Of a DNA stretch of 64,000 nucleotides, positions 7,519 to 17,263 are shown one piece after another. Both the position numbers and the translations under genes were made by a program. The DNA lies in assembly GCA_029975055.1 (NCBI GenBank), contig JARKPU010000002.1:113332-177331 (forward strand). The letters run 5' to 3'. The notes below the pieces were generated by a model, which searched no databases, was not told the origin of the DNA, and worked only from the letters and a program-made list of their open reading frames with translations. How positions within the stretch are numbered: the stretch's first letter is position 1; each line of letters starts with the position of its first letter. Source of the stretch: Anaerolinea sp. GTDB taxonomy: Bacteria; Chloroflexota; Anaerolineae; Anaerolineales; Anaerolineaceae.

Positions 7519-9936
7519 ATGAAAAAGATACGCTTTGATGACGGTTGGGAGTTTACCGACCAGCCCAGGGGGTTCCTCAACCCGAATGCAGGTTACCAGC
7601 CGGTGACGCTGCCTCACGATATTTCGATCACTAAACCCCGCAATAAGAACCACCCCACCGGCGGCGGAGGCGGTTTTGCCTGGAGCGGTGTGGTCACCTA
7701 CCGCAAGAAGCTGCACGTGCCCGCCGAATGGCAGGGGCAGAGCGTTCAACTGGAGTTCGAAGGCGTGTACATGAATGCCGAGGTGTCGGTCAACGAGAAT
7801 ATCGCTGCCTTCCACCCGTATGGCTACACCAGCTTCCTGGCCGACCTGACCCCCTACCTGACGTACGGCAGCGAGAATACGATCAGCGTGGTGGTGAACA
7901 ACAGCGCCCAGCCCAATTCGCGCTGGTATTCCGGCACCGGCATCTACCGGCACGTGTGGCTGCGCCTGGGCGGGGGTGTGCACATCCGGCCGTGGGGCGT
8001 GTTCGTCACCACCCCGCAGGTGAGCGAGGCCGCCTCGAGCGTCGCAGTGGCCGTAGACCTGGCCAACCGCGCGGAGGCCGAAGCGGCCGTGAGCCTGCGC
8101 TCGACGGTGCGCGACCTTTCCGGCAGGCAGCTGGCCCGGGTGGAAACCCCCGTCCGGCTGGCGGCCGGCTCGAACGCGCAGGCGAGCCAAAGCCTGCGCG
8201 TGGAGGGCGTGAAGCTGTGGTCGGTAGATGAGCCTAACCTCTACCGGCTGGTTTGCGAGGTAGTCGCCGGAGAGCGGGTGATCGACTCGGAAGAAACCAC
8301 CTTCGGCTTCCGCACTTTCTCGGTGGATGCAGTCAACGGCTTCCGGCTGAACGGCGTGCCGCTCAAGCTCAAGGGCGGCTGCGTCCACCACGATAACGGC
8401 CTGCTGGGTTCGGCCAGCTACGACCGCGCCGAAGAACGCAAGATCGAGTTGATGAAATCGGCCGGATACAACGCCATCCGCTGCGCGCACAACCCCCCGG
8501 CCCCGGCAATGCTCGATGCCTGCGACCGGCTTGGGATGCTGGTGATCGACGAGACTTTCGACTGCTGGCGCATGGGCAAGAACAGCAACGACTACCACCT
8601 CTACTTCGAAGACTGGTGGCAGCGCGACACCCAATCGATGGTGCTGCGCGACCGCAACCACCCGTCGATCATCCTGTGGTCTATCGGCAACGAAGTCTCC
8701 GAACGTACCGGCGTCTCCGATGGCTACGCATGGTGCCAGCGCCAGGCCGACTTCGTGCGCTCGCTGGACCCCACCCGCCTGGTCACTTCGGCCGTGCCCT
8801 TCCTCTTCGAATCGATACCCGCGCCTTCCGGCGAGCAGCCCGCCGCCCCGCCGGATGAAGACATGATCAACCAGTTTTTTGATACGCTGCTCACCGCCCC
8901 AGCCAACCCGGCCGACGACCGCTGGGGCAACCTGACGCGCCCGTTCTTCCAGCACCTGGACGTGGGCGGCTATAACTACCTGCACAAACGCTACGCCACC
9001 GATGGCGAGCGCTTCGCCGGGCGGGTGATCGCCGGCACCGAGACCTGGCCGCACCAGGCCTACGACTCCTGGGAAGAGACACGCCGCCTCCCGCATGTGA
9101 TCGGCGACTTTGTCTGGACTTCGCTCGATTACCTGGGCGAATCGGGCATCGGCATGGTCACCTACGACAAAGCCGGCGGCTCGTTCATCAACCAGGATGT
9201 CTGGCCGTACCACCTGGCCAACTGCGGCGATTTCGACATCTGCGGCTTCAAGCGCCCGCAGTCTTACTTCCGCGATATTCTCTGGGGCGTGCGCGCGCAG
9301 CCCTTCATCGGCGTGCTCGACCCGCAAGACCATGGCAAGAAAATCCGCTTCAATCATTGGGGCTGGGAGCCGGTGATCGACAGCTGGACTTTCCCCGGCA
9401 GCGAAGGCAGGCCGACGCAGGTGGACGTGTACTCCGCCGCCGAGGAAGTGGAGCTGCGCCTGAACGGCGCCCCGCTCGATCGCAAGCCGCTCGTCAAGAA
9501 CAAGGCCACCTTCGAGGTAACCTACACACCCGGAACGCTCGAAGCCGTGGCCTTCTCCAAGGGCCAGGAAGCCGGCCGCGCCGCGCTCAAGACGGCCTCG
9601 GCCCCGGCCGCGCTGCGCCTGACGGCAGACCGCACGGCCCTCAAAGCGGAATTCGGCGACCTGGCGTATGTGACGGTGGAAGTGGTGGACCGTGACGGCG
9701 CCGTGGTGAAGCACGCCGCGCCCGAAGTCAGCGCGAGCGTGAGCGGCGCCGGCGACCTGCTGGCCTTCGGCGCGGCCAACCCGCTGACCGAGGAGCTGTA
9801 CACCGCCGACCGGCGCAAGGCCTTCCAGGGCCGCTTGATGGCGGTGGTGCGCGCCAACGGGCAGGCGGGCGAGATTCGCCTGCAGGTGAGCGCCGAAGGC
9901 TTGAAAGGCGCGGAATTGAGCTTGCAAACAGACTGA
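7519..9936 (+). CDS. Glycoside hydrolase family 2 protein (beta-galactosidase/beta-glucuronidase type)
   Basis: The product is 805 residues without a signal peptide, so probably cytoplasmic. Order: sugar-binding jelly-roll domain (1-150), Ig-like domain (about 160-265), TIM barrel (about 270-560), and C-terminal beta domains including a DUF4982-like part (about 600-800). Catalytic signatures are present: acid/base Glu392 in SIGNE and nucleophile Glu508 in GTETW. The family hydrolyses terminal beta-galactosides, -glucuronides or -mannosides with retention of configuration; the exact sugar is not evident. The ATG is preceded by AAAGGAG. A TetR gene lies just upstream and an intrinsic terminator follows the stop. 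An 815-codon open frame on the opposite strand is a codon-bias shadow. Confidence 0.93.
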   Translation: MKKIRFDDGWEFTDQPRGFLNPNAGYQPVTLPHDISITKPRNKNHPTGGGGGFAWSGVVTYRKKLHVPAEWQGQSVQLEFEGVYMNAEVSVNENIAAFHPYGYTSFLADLTPYLTYGSENTISVVVNNSAQPNSRWYSGTGIYRHVWLRLGGGVHIRPWGVFVTTPQVSEAASSVAVAVDLANRAEAEAAVSLRSTVRDLSGRQLARVETPVRLAAGSNAQASQSLRVEGVKLWSVDEPNLYRLVCEVVAGERVIDSEETTFGFRTFSVDAVNGFRLNGVPLKLKGGCVHHDNGLLGSASYDRAEERKIELMKSAGYNAIRCAHNPPAPAMLDACDRLGMLVIDETFDCWRMGKNSNDYHLYFEDWWQRDTQSMVLRDRNHPSIILWSIGNEVSERTGVSDGYAWCQRQADFVRSLDPTRLVTSAVPFLFESIPAPSGEQPAAPPDEDMINQFFDTLLTAPANPADDRWGNLTRPFFQHLDVGGYNYLHKRYATDGERFAGRVIAGTETWPHQAYDSWEETRRLPHVIGDFVWTSLDYLGESGIGMVTYDKAGGSFINQDVWPYHLANCGDFDICGFKRPQSYFRDILWGVRAQPFIGVLDPQDHGKKIRFNHWGWEPVIDSWTFPGSEGRPTQVDVYSAAEEVELRLNGAPLDRKPLVKNKATFEVTYTPGTLEAVAFSKGQEAGRAALKTASAPAALRLTADRTALKAEFGDLAYVTVEVVDRDGAVVKHAAPEVSASVSGAGDLLAFGAANPLTEELYTADRRKAFQGRLMAVVRANGQAGEIRLQVSAEGLKGAELSLQTD

Positions 9937-9960
9937 GCCGCTAACTATCCGTTAACATCG

Positions 9961-10007
9961 CGCGCGGGTCTTACCTGGCAGCCAGGCCTGACCCGCGCGT
10001 AATTTTT
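9961..10007 (+). terminator. Intrinsic terminator after the GH2 gene
   Basis: Perfect arms CGCGCGGGTC (9961-9970) and GACCCGCGCG (9990-9999), with an inner CTGG/CCAG stem, are followed by TAATTTTTT. It lies 25 bases after the GH2 stop and separates it from the convergent zinc-ribbon gene. Confidence 0.85.
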
Positions 10008-10053
10008 TCCGGGCCGGGCGTCCCCCGGCTCGCTCCGAACCGCCCGAACGCGC

Positions 10054-10488
10054 TTACGGCATCTTCGTGCCGCAATCCGGGCAGAATTTGACGCTGGCGG
10101 CCATCTCACGCGAGCAGTTGGGGCAGACTTTGGTCTGCGGAACCTCGGCCGCAGGCGCCGCCGGCGCGGCCGGAGCAGGCGCGGGAACCGGCTGCGGCGC
10201 GGGCGCGCCGTAGGTTTCCGCGTTGATCTGCTGGATCTCGATGTTCTTGGCCTCTATCTGCTTTTCGAGCTCCTCGATCTGCCTGCACAGGTCCTCGAAA
10301 GCCGGGGTGCCCGCGCCAGGGTAGCGGTACTGGTGGTAGTACAGCTCGCCAAGTTTGGTGAAGCCGGCTTCGACCTGGCGCTTGAGCTGCCCAAGCTCGC
10401 CCTGCGCCTTGTTCACACGGGCCAGCTTCTCGGCCTCGAAGGCCACCTTCCCTGCACCGCTTTTCAACTTACCGAAGAAATCAGACAT
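10054..10488 (-). CDS. Coiled-coil protein with C-terminal zinc ribbon
   Basis: The product is 144 residues. Residues about 10-95 are charged and helical, probably coiled coil. An Ala/Pro linker follows (about 96-115). A zinc ribbon with two CxxC pairs ends the protein (CPNCSREM and CPDCGTKM). No enzymatic motif is present. Such small coiled-coil/zinc-ribbon proteins are common conserved proteins of unknown role. It sits alone between the GH2 terminator and the phosphatase gene on the same strand. Confidence 0.85.
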   Translation of the reverse strand: MSDFFGKLKSGAGKVAFEAEKLARVNKAQGELGQLKRQVEAGFTKLGELYYHQYRYPGAGTPAFEDLCRQIEELEKQIEAKNIEIQQINAETYGAPAPQPVPAPAPAAPAAPAAEVPQTKVCPNCSREMAASVKFCPDCGTKMP

Positions 10489-10625
10489 ACGTCCCTCCCT
10501 GAGAATCTCATGGCGCAGCCGGATGTGTCTTTCATCCCCCCACGGCAGACCGGCACGAATGGATATGCCCGGTTAAGGGCTGGATCGATACGGAGATTGT
10601 AGCACCGAAAGCCCCCCGCGGCCCT

Positions 10626-11864
10626 TCACAGAAGGCGGCGGAGCGCCACCAGGGTCACGTCGTCTTCCTGCAGCCAGGCTTCACCGGTAAAACGGGCCAG
10701 TTCACCCAGCAGCAAACCGAACAGGTCTTCGCCCTGCAGCGGCGAATCGAGCAGCCCTTCGAGGCGCGGGCCGCCGAACATCTGGCCCTGCGGGTTATGC
10801 GCTTCCACCAGGCCGTCGCTATAAGCCAGCAGGCTGTCGCCGGGGGCCAGGGCTGCTTCTTGCACTTCATAGGCCATGCCAGGGAGCAAACCCAGGGGCA
10901 TGCCGCGGGCGCGCAGCTCTCTCACCCCGGCAGCGCAGCGCAGATAAGGCGGGTTGTGCCCCGCATTGGCAAAAACGAGGCCCCCGCCGGCCGGGTCGAG
11001 GACGGCCATCAGGCAGGTGACGAACATATTGGGCGGCATATCGGGGCAGAGCAGGTCGTTGATCTGCGCGAGCAGCTCGCCCGGCGAGCGCAGACCCGGC
11101 TGGCCGTACGCCACCGAGCGGATCACGCTGCGCGTGGTGGCCATCACCAGCGCTGCGGGCATGCCCTTGCCCGTCACGTCGCCGATCACCAACCCCAGCG
11201 CGCCGCCGGGCAGGGGGAGGAAGTCGTAAAAATCGCCGCTCACCTCCAGAGCGGGCTTCCAGAGCGCTGCCATGCGCCAGTGTTCAAGCTCGGGCAGCTG
11301 CCTGGGGAGCAGCCCTTCCTGGATTTTCCGCGCCAGCGCCAGCTCAGTCTCCAGGCGCTCCCTGGCCAGCAGTTTTTCCTGGGCAAGTTTCAAGTCGCGG
11401 TACGCCTGCTCCAGTTCGGCATTTTTAGCGCGCAAATCTTGAATGGTGGCATCTTCGGTGCTGCGCATGCGCTGGACGGTGACCTGCAGGATGGTGAAGA
11501 CCAGGTCTGGGCGGCGTTTGAGCAGCGCTTCGAACCCCGCATTGGGAATCTCCAACACTACCGCCCGCCCAAGCGAGCGCGCCCCGGCTGAGCGTTTGCG
11601 CGTCTGAAAGAACAGGCTCATCTCGCCGAGGAATTCCTGCCCTTCCAGCACAGCCAGCCGGCGCTCCGGGCCGCTCTGTGCGCTTTTGAAGACCTCCACC
11701 TGCCCTTCGAGCACCACCGAGAAGGTGTCGGAATCATCCCCCTCGTGGAAGAGGATTTCACCGGGGGCGTATTCGACCACGCGCGCGATCTGCGCGAGGA
11801 AATCCGCCTCATCCGGCGAGAGTCCGGCCAACAACTCCGCCTGGGCCAGCCGGGTCTTATCCAT
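10626..11864 (-). CDS. Cyclic-nucleotide-binding-domain PP2C/SpoIIE-type serine phosphatase
   Basis: The product is 412 residues. Residues 1-125 are a cNMP-binding/CRP-like domain (GEILFHEGD, FLGEMSLFF). A coiled-coil linker spans about 130-185. A SpoIIE/RsbU-type PP2C phosphatase domain follows (about 190-412) with metal-binding signatures SGDFYDF, IGDVTGKGMPA and YSDGL, plus NAGHNPP. Members dephosphorylate anti-sigma-factor antagonists in partner-switching pathways. Its start overlaps the end of the class III cyclase gene by 8 bases, so the two are translationally coupled. That makes a local circuit plausible in which the cyclase produces the nucleotide that the cNMP domain reads; this is inference. 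No anti-sigma or antagonist gene is in the window. Confidence 0.9.
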   Translation of the reverse strand: MDKTRLAQAELLAGLSPDEADFLAQIARVVEYAPGEILFHEGDDSDTFSVVLEGQVEVFKSAQSGPERRLAVLEGQEFLGEMSLFFQTRKRSAGARSLGRAVVLEIPNAGFEALLKRRPDLVFTILQVTVQRMRSTEDATIQDLRAKNAELEQAYRDLKLAQEKLLARERLETELALARKIQEGLLPRQLPELEHWRMAALWKPALEVSGDFYDFLPLPGGALGLVIGDVTGKGMPAALVMATTRSVIRSVAYGQPGLRSPGELLAQINDLLCPDMPPNMFVTCLMAVLDPAGGGLVFANAGHNPPYLRCAAGVRELRARGMPLGLLPGMAYEVQEAALAPGDSLLAYSDGLVEAHNPQGQMFGGPRLEGLLDSPLQGEDLFGLLLGELARFTGEAWLQEDDVTLVALRRLL

Positions 11865-14800
11865 GCGCTCCCCCTAGAGCGGCTTCGCCGCGCAGCGCAA
11901 GCAGTTCGCGGTTATAAGGTACCGCCTGCAGGAAGGACTCGCGCAGGGCATCCTCGTGGATATTGGCCGCCGTCTCTTCCAGGACGGCCAGCCCGGCCTG
12001 AAGCGCGGCGTGCGAGGCGGGGTCGTGGCAGGCCGCCAGGCAGCGATAACAGGTCAGGTACACCAGGATCAGCTCATCTTTGGCCACCTCGGTGCTGCCG
12101 CCCAGCGCCCCCAGCACTTCGCGGGCCAGGGCGCAGGCTTCATCCACCTGGCCCTCGCGCAGCGCCAGGCGCGCCAGCCCGGCGCGCGAAGCCACCAGCA
12201 GCCCGGCCTGCCCAAGCTCACGGCGCACCTCGACGGAGCGGCGGAAGGCCTGTCCGGCCTTTTCCAGGTCGCCAAGCTTCAGCCACACGTCGCCGATTCC
12301 AAGCTGCATGTAGCCCTCGTAATTCCGCGCGCCCAGCTGCCCGGCGACCTCCAGCCCCTGGGCATAGTATTCGAGGGCCGCCTGCAGATTGCCGCGTTGA
12401 AAGGCCAGCTCGCCCAGCGAGGAGAGGTTGCTGATATCCCCCTCCTGGTCGCCGATTTTACGGGTGATCTCGAGCGACTGGAGGAAGTAACCCTCGGCGC
12501 GGGCGAAATCTCCCAGCGCCATGCAGATGCTCCCCAGGCCGTTGAGCGAAGCGCTCTCGCCCTCCTGGTCGGCGATCTCCCGGCAGACCTCGAGGCACTG
12601 GCGGTAGTATTCCAGCGCTGCCGTCAGCTGTGACTGGCGGCGGGCGACGATGCCCAGGTTATTCAGCGTCACCCCCTCGCCGTAACGGTCACCGATCTGG
12701 CGCTTCAACTGCAGCGACTGCAGGTAGAGGACATGGGTGGTGGTCAGGTCGTTCATGTTGAAGGTGACCACCCCCAGGCTGTTCAGCACGCGGCTTTCGC
12801 CCACCTGGTCGCCGGTTTTCCTGAAGTTCGCCAGCGCCTGCTCGCAGAAGGAGAGCGCATCCTGGTATTCCCCCTGCGCATCGGCCACAATGCCGAGCAG
12901 GTGCAGCGACTGGGCCTGCTGGCTGGCCAGGCCCGCTTTTTGAGCCAGTTCCAGCGCCACCAGCCCCTCGCGGCGGGCGGCGGGGTAATCGGCAAAATGC
13001 CAGGAGGCGCTGCCCCACAGGTGATGTCCGCGCGCCTCGAGCGCCCGGTTCCCGGCCAGAGCGGCCTGCTCCACCACCCTCTGCGCGTGGCCGATCGCCG
13101 CGGGGTAATCGCCCGTCTGGTCGGAATAGAGCGCCCACTCGACGGCCGCCAGCGCGCGGCGTTCGGCCGCCCCGTCCTGCAAGTCCAGGCTTTCGGCTGC
13201 CTGCTCGAGTGCTTGCAGGTCGCCCAGCTGTTCCTGGCGCTCGCCCAAAAGGTGATAGACACGCACCCGGCCAAGCAATGCCGCAAAGCGCTGCTCGCTC
13301 GCACCCGGCGGGAACAGCTCCAGCGCCCGGCTGAAGTGCTTCAAGGCTTCGGCATTGGCGTAGCGGGCAGCCGCGTAAGCGGCGGCGCGCGCGTACCAAT
13401 CGGCGGCGGCGGCTTCGCCGGCCTGGTCGAGGTGCGAGGCAATCAAACGGGCAAATTCATCGGCCCGGCCGCTGCGCGTGGTGACCTCTTGCAGCCAGCG
13501 CGCCGCGGCGGCATGATACACCTTGCGGTAACGCTTCAGCAGGCTTTCATAGGTCACATCTCTGAACAGCGCATGTCTGAACTGGTATTCGCGCGTGCCC
13601 TCGAATGCCGAAGCCTCTTGCTGGAAGATCATCTCGCGCCTCACCAAACCGGCCAGCGCGGCCTGGCAGGGCTGCCCGCTGCCCGGCTCTGGCTGCCCAA
13701 GCGAATCGACCGCCGCATCCCAGAACGTGCGCCCGATCACGGCAGCTTTTTGCAGCGTGGTCTTTTCTTCGCGCGAGAGCACATCGAAGCGCGATTGCAG
13801 CACCTCGGTCAGCGTGGAGGGGATCTGTGCCAGCGCCAGGCGGCCGGGGTTCACCCGCCAGGCCTCGCCCACGCTTTCGATCACCCCTTCTTCGACCAGC
13901 ATCTTGATAATCTCTTCGATATAGAAGGGGTTGCCTTCGGCACTGCCCACCACCGCCTCGCTCAGTTCGGCGGGCAGGTCGGTCACGTTGTGGAGAATTT
14001 CACCCACCAGCCGGCTGCTTTCTTCGCGGCTGAGCGGGTGCAGGTCAATGCGGATGTGGTGCGCCGGGCCTTCCTCCCAGTGCGGCTGGCGCTGGTAAAG
14101 TGAAGGGCGGGCTGTGCAAACCATCAAAACGGGGCGGTCCGAAAGCGCCTGGTCAAGCCTTTCGAGCAGGGCCAGGGTGTTGTCATCGGCCCAGTGAATA
14201 TCTTCGAGCAGCGCCACCACCGTTCCTTTAGCGGTCATGGCGCCGAAGTATTCCTCCATGTAAACCAGCCCGCGCTCGAGGATCTGCCGGGCATCCACCT
14301 CGCCCGCCCCGGCCCGGCTGCCAAGTTCAAAGCCCAACAGCCGGCCGATAAAATAAGCCTTGAGCGGCGCCGATTCATCTTCGCCGAAGGCTTCTTTCAC
14401 CCCCTGCTCGAGCTTCTCCAGCACCTGGCGGGGGTGGTCGCTTTCCTGGATCTGAAACCGGAAGGCGATCACATCGCGCAGAAGCGAGTAAGACACCGTC
14501 TGCATGGACTGATTGGCCCGGCCGAGAAAGTAATAATAATCGCCCGGCTGAGTCTCGATCCAATCATCCAGCTCGAAGATCAGGCGCGATTTACCCATGC
14601 CGGCTTCACCCACCACGGTGACCACCCGGCGGGAGCGTTTTTCCTTGACGTGCCGGTATGCCTCTTTGAGCGTGCGCAGCTCGGATTCGCGCCCCACGAG
14701 CGCCGCCGGAGAGCCTTCGGCGGCCGCCAGGCTGACGCGAAACGCGCGCGGCTTGGCCTGGAGCACCCGGTAAGCGCCGACCGGCTCGCTCTTGCCTTTC

Positions 14801-15468
14801 AACTGCAGCGGTTCGACTGCCTCCACATCGAAAACGCCGCGCACGTGCCGGTAGGTATCGCGGCTGATCAAAATTCCATCGGCCGGGGCGTGAGTTTGCA
14901 GCCGGCTGGCCAGGTTGACCGTGTCGCCCACCACGACAAAGTCGCGGTTGCCGCGCTCATCAAAGCGGCCAATCACCGCCAGCCCGGTGTGGATGCCTGT
15001 GCGCACGCGCAGCTGAATAGAAGCCCCCTCGGCGGGCGAGTCGTTGGCGGCCAGTTCGCGGTTCAACTCGGCCAGCGAGGCTTTCATCTCCAGCGCGGCG
15101 AAGATCGCGTTCTCGGGGTCGTTCTCGTGCGCGGCAGCCATGCCAAAAACGGCCATCACCGCATCGCCGATGAACTTTTCCACCACACCGCCGTGTTTTT
15201 CGATCACGCCCGTCCAGCGCGCAAAATACGCGTTGGTGATATCGCGAACTTCTTCTGGGTCGAGCTTTTCGGAAAGCGCGGTAAAATTCACCAGGTCGGC
15301 AAAGAGAACCGTGACCAGTTTGCGCTGCTCTTCGCTCCGCTGGGCCTCCAGCTGCGCCAGCTTCTCGCGCAGCGGGGCCAGAGCGGTATCCACCACCGCA
15401 TCGCCCAGGAGCGCCCGCTGGGCTTCGAGCGCCGCAATCGTCTGCCTGAGTTGATCTTGATCGCTCAT
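11857..15468 (-). CDS. Class III adenylate/guanylate cyclase - AAA ATPase - TPR fusion
   Basis: The product is 1,203 residues. A short coiled coil (1-48) precedes a class III cyclase domain (about 50-235) with metal-binding Asp58 and Asp102, purine-contacting Lys98 and Thr183, and the catalytic Asn185/Arg189 pair (DTVNLASR), so it looks active, more likely on ATP. A STAND/AAA-type NTPase follows, with Walker A 287-294 (GEAGMGKS) and Walker B in ALLEDIHWAD. The C-terminal half (about 650-1150) is a long tetratricopeptide array (repeats such as ALEYYRQCLEVCREI). Such fusions couple a sensed partner to cyclic nucleotide output. The downstream gene, overlapping by 8 bases, encodes a cyclic-nucleotide-binding phosphatase and is a likely effector. 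Confidence 0.93.
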   Translation of the reverse strand: MSDQDQLRQTIAALEAQRALLGDAVVDTALAPLREKLAQLEAQRSEEQRKLVTVLFADLVNFTALSEKLDPEEVRDITNAYFARWTGVIEKHGGVVEKFIGDAVMAVFGMAAAHENDPENAIFAALEMKASLAELNRELAANDSPAEGASIQLRVRTGIHTGLAVIGRFDERGNRDFVVVGDTVNLASRLQTHAPADGILISRDTYRHVRGVFDVEAVEPLQLKGKSEPVGAYRVLQAKPRAFRVSLAAAEGSPAALVGRESELRTLKEAYRHVKEKRSRRVVTVVGEAGMGKSRLIFELDDWIETQPGDYYYFLGRANQSMQTVSYSLLRDVIAFRFQIQESDHPRQVLEKLEQGVKEAFGEDESAPLKAYFIGRLLGFELGSRAGAGEVDARQILERGLVYMEEYFGAMTAKGTVVALLEDIHWADDNTLALLERLDQALSDRPVLMVCTARPSLYQRQPHWEEGPAHHIRIDLHPLSREESSRLVGEILHNVTDLPAELSEAVVGSAEGNPFYIEEIIKMLVEEGVIESVGEAWRVNPGRLALAQIPSTLTEVLQSRFDVLSREEKTTLQKAAVIGRTFWDAAVDSLGQPEPGSGQPCQAALAGLVRREMIFQQEASAFEGTREYQFRHALFRDVTYESLLKRYRKVYHAAAARWLQEVTTRSGRADEFARLIASHLDQAGEAAAADWYARAAAYAAARYANAEALKHFSRALELFPPGASEQRFAALLGRVRVYHLLGERQEQLGDLQALEQAAESLDLQDGAAERRALAAVEWALYSDQTGDYPAAIGHAQRVVEQAALAGNRALEARGHHLWGSASWHFADYPAARREGLVALELAQKAGLASQQAQSLHLLGIVADAQGEYQDALSFCEQALANFRKTGDQVGESRVLNSLGVVTFNMNDLTTTHVLYLQSLQLKRQIGDRYGEGVTLNNLGIVARRQSQLTAALEYYRQCLEVCREIADQEGESASLNGLGSICMALGDFARAEGYFLQSLEITRKIGDQEGDISNLSSLGELAFQRGNLQAALEYYAQGLEVAGQLGARNYEGYMQLGIGDVWLKLGDLEKAGQAFRRSVEVRRELGQAGLLVASRAGLARLALREGQVDEACALAREVLGALGGSTEVAKDELILVYLTCYRCLAACHDPASHAALQAGLAVLEETAANIHEDALRESFLQAVPYNRELLALRGEAALGGAHG

Positions 15469-15620
15469 CAGGCGATGATTATAGACAAAAGCTATCTGAT
15501 TTGCAACCGTTAAAAATAGACTCGATCCATCGATTTTGTAATGCTTTTGTTAACCTGACAACTTTATTACCGCAAGCGAACCGAGTTATAATGTGGATGA
15601 TGGTGACAAAATGAGACCTG

Positions 15621-17207
15621 ATGTCCGCTGAACTGCTCGCGTATATTGCTCCTTACCTGCTCTCAGGGCTGCTTTCGAGCGCGATCAGCATCTATTCCTT
15701 CAGACGCGCCTCAACGACCGGCGCGCGGGCTTTTGGGTTCCTGGCACTCTTCGAGACAATCTGGACTCTGGGCTACATCCTTCAAACCCTCAACCCCAGT
15801 TTGAACGGCAAACTCTTCTGGAATGACGTCCAGTTCCTGGGGGCTGTCGCCGCCCCGCTTGCTTTTTTCATCTTCTGCCTGAGCTACAGCCAATCTTCCT
15901 GGATGCGCGCCAGGCACTCGGCGCCCATTGCTGCGGTGCTTTCCGTCTCTCTCTTGGCCCTCATCTGGACGGATTCCTTCCACCACCTGTTTCGCCAGGG
16001 CGTTCACCTCGTTCCGGCCGCCCAGTTCACCAGGCTCGTTTTCAGCGACGGGCCGCTCTTCCCGCTTTACCCGTTGATCGGCTACCCCCTGCTCTTCCTG
16101 GGCGCATATATGCTGATGTCCAGCATCATCACCGCGCCGCGCGTCTTCAAGCTGCAGCTCGCCACCCTGATGATCGGCATCCTCATCCCGTGGGTTGCCA
16201 CCCTCGTCACCTGGATGGGCTGGGTTCCGGTCACCCTGCACGACCTCACCCCGTTGACGTTCGGCGCCAGCAGCCTGATCGTCGCCTGGGCGCTCTACAA
16301 CTTTGGCCTGCTCGACTTGAACCCCGTGGCTTATAAAACCCTGGTCGAGCGCATGACCGACGGGGTCATCGTCCTCGATAACCAGGGGCGCCTTCTGGAT
16401 CTAAACCCCTCCGCACAGGCCATTCTCGATCTCAATCTCTCCGGTGCGCTCGGAACCCCCCTCCCTCCAGAGCATCCCCTTGCTCACATCCTCGGAAACG
16501 ACCCCCAGGGAACCGTGCCTGCCCGGGTGGTCACCCTGCCGGTGCGCGCCAGCCCGCGCCATTATGAGATGAAAGTCTCGCTCATCCTCGACCACCGCAA
16601 GGCGCCCTCAGGCCGGCTGGTCATCCTCCACGACATCACCAACTGGAAGCGCGCCGAGAAGAAGCTGGAAACAATGGCCCTGACCGACCCCTTGACCGGC
16701 ATTTATAACCGGCGGCACTTCTTCGACCTGGCCGAGAACGAGTTCAGCCGCTCGCTGCGCACCGGCGCATTCATGTCGTTGATCCTCTTTGATATTGACC
16801 ATTTCAAGTCGGTCAACGACACGCTTGGCCATTTATGCGGCGACCAGGTGCTTCACGATCTGGCCCATCGCTGCCTTGCCGTGCTGCGGCCTTATGACGT
16901 GATGGCTCGCTATGGGGGTGAGGAGTTCATCATCCTGCTGCCCGAAACCTCCTGCGAGGAGGCCGCGCAGATCGGCGAGCGCCTGCGCCAGAGCATCGCC
17001 GGAGAGCCTTTCGTGGCCGGCGGTGGGCAAGCGGCGGTGACGATCAGCCTCGGCGTGGCCTGCCAGGGCCAGCAAGAGGTCGAAACGCTCAATTCGCTGG
17101 TGAGCTGCGCCGACCAGGCGCTCTACCAGGCCAAGCAGGCCGGCAGAAACCGCGTTTGCCTCTTCCAGAGCGCGCGCGAAGGCCGCCTGCCGATGTATAA
17201 GAATTGA
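15621..17207 (+). CDS. Membrane-bound PAS-GGDEF diguanylate cyclase
   Basis: The product is 528 residues. The first ~225 residues form seven transmembrane helices of the HisKA_7TM sensor type. A PAS domain follows (about 235-340; MTDGVIVLDNQGRLLDLNPS). A GGDEF domain (about 355-515) carries the active-site GGEEF at 432-436 and an inhibitory RxxD site (R423-P-Y-D) nine residues before it, so c-di-GMP synthesis with product inhibition is expected. No EAL or HD-GYP partner is seen. The gene diverges from the cyclase/AAA/TPR gene. A TATAAT (15587-15592) lies 28 bases before the ATG without a good -35. The 7TM plus PAS arrangement resembles the N-terminus of the kinase at 57094-59430. Confidence 0.92.
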   Translation: MSAELLAYIAPYLLSGLLSSAISIYSFRRASTTGARAFGFLALFETIWTLGYILQTLNPSLNGKLFWNDVQFLGAVAAPLAFFIFCLSYSQSSWMRARHSAPIAAVLSVSLLALIWTDSFHHLFRQGVHLVPAAQFTRLVFSDGPLFPLYPLIGYPLLFLGAYMLMSSIITAPRVFKLQLATLMIGILIPWVATLVTWMGWVPVTLHDLTPLTFGASSLIVAWALYNFGLLDLNPVAYKTLVERMTDGVIVLDNQGRLLDLNPSAQAILDLNLSGALGTPLPPEHPLAHILGNDPQGTVPARVVTLPVRASPRHYEMKVSLILDHRKAPSGRLVILHDITNWKRAEKKLETMALTDPLTGIYNRRHFFDLAENEFSRSLRTGAFMSLILFDIDHFKSVNDTLGHLCGDQVLHDLAHRCLAVLRPYDVMARYGGEEFIILLPETSCEEAAQIGERLRQSIAGEPFVAGGGQAAVTISLGVACQGQQEVETLNSLVSCADQALYQAKQAGRNRVCLFQSAREGRLPMYKN

Positions 17208-17263
17208 TCGAGAGGGCTTCCCCCTGGTTTAACCCAGCCGGATAGCACGGCCACCGGCGGCAC

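Noticed and set aside
7480..9927. 815-codon minus-strand open frame opposite the GH2 gene
   Set aside because: The plus strand encodes a complete GH2 enzyme with both catalytic Glu residues; the antisense frame is a codon-bias shadow.
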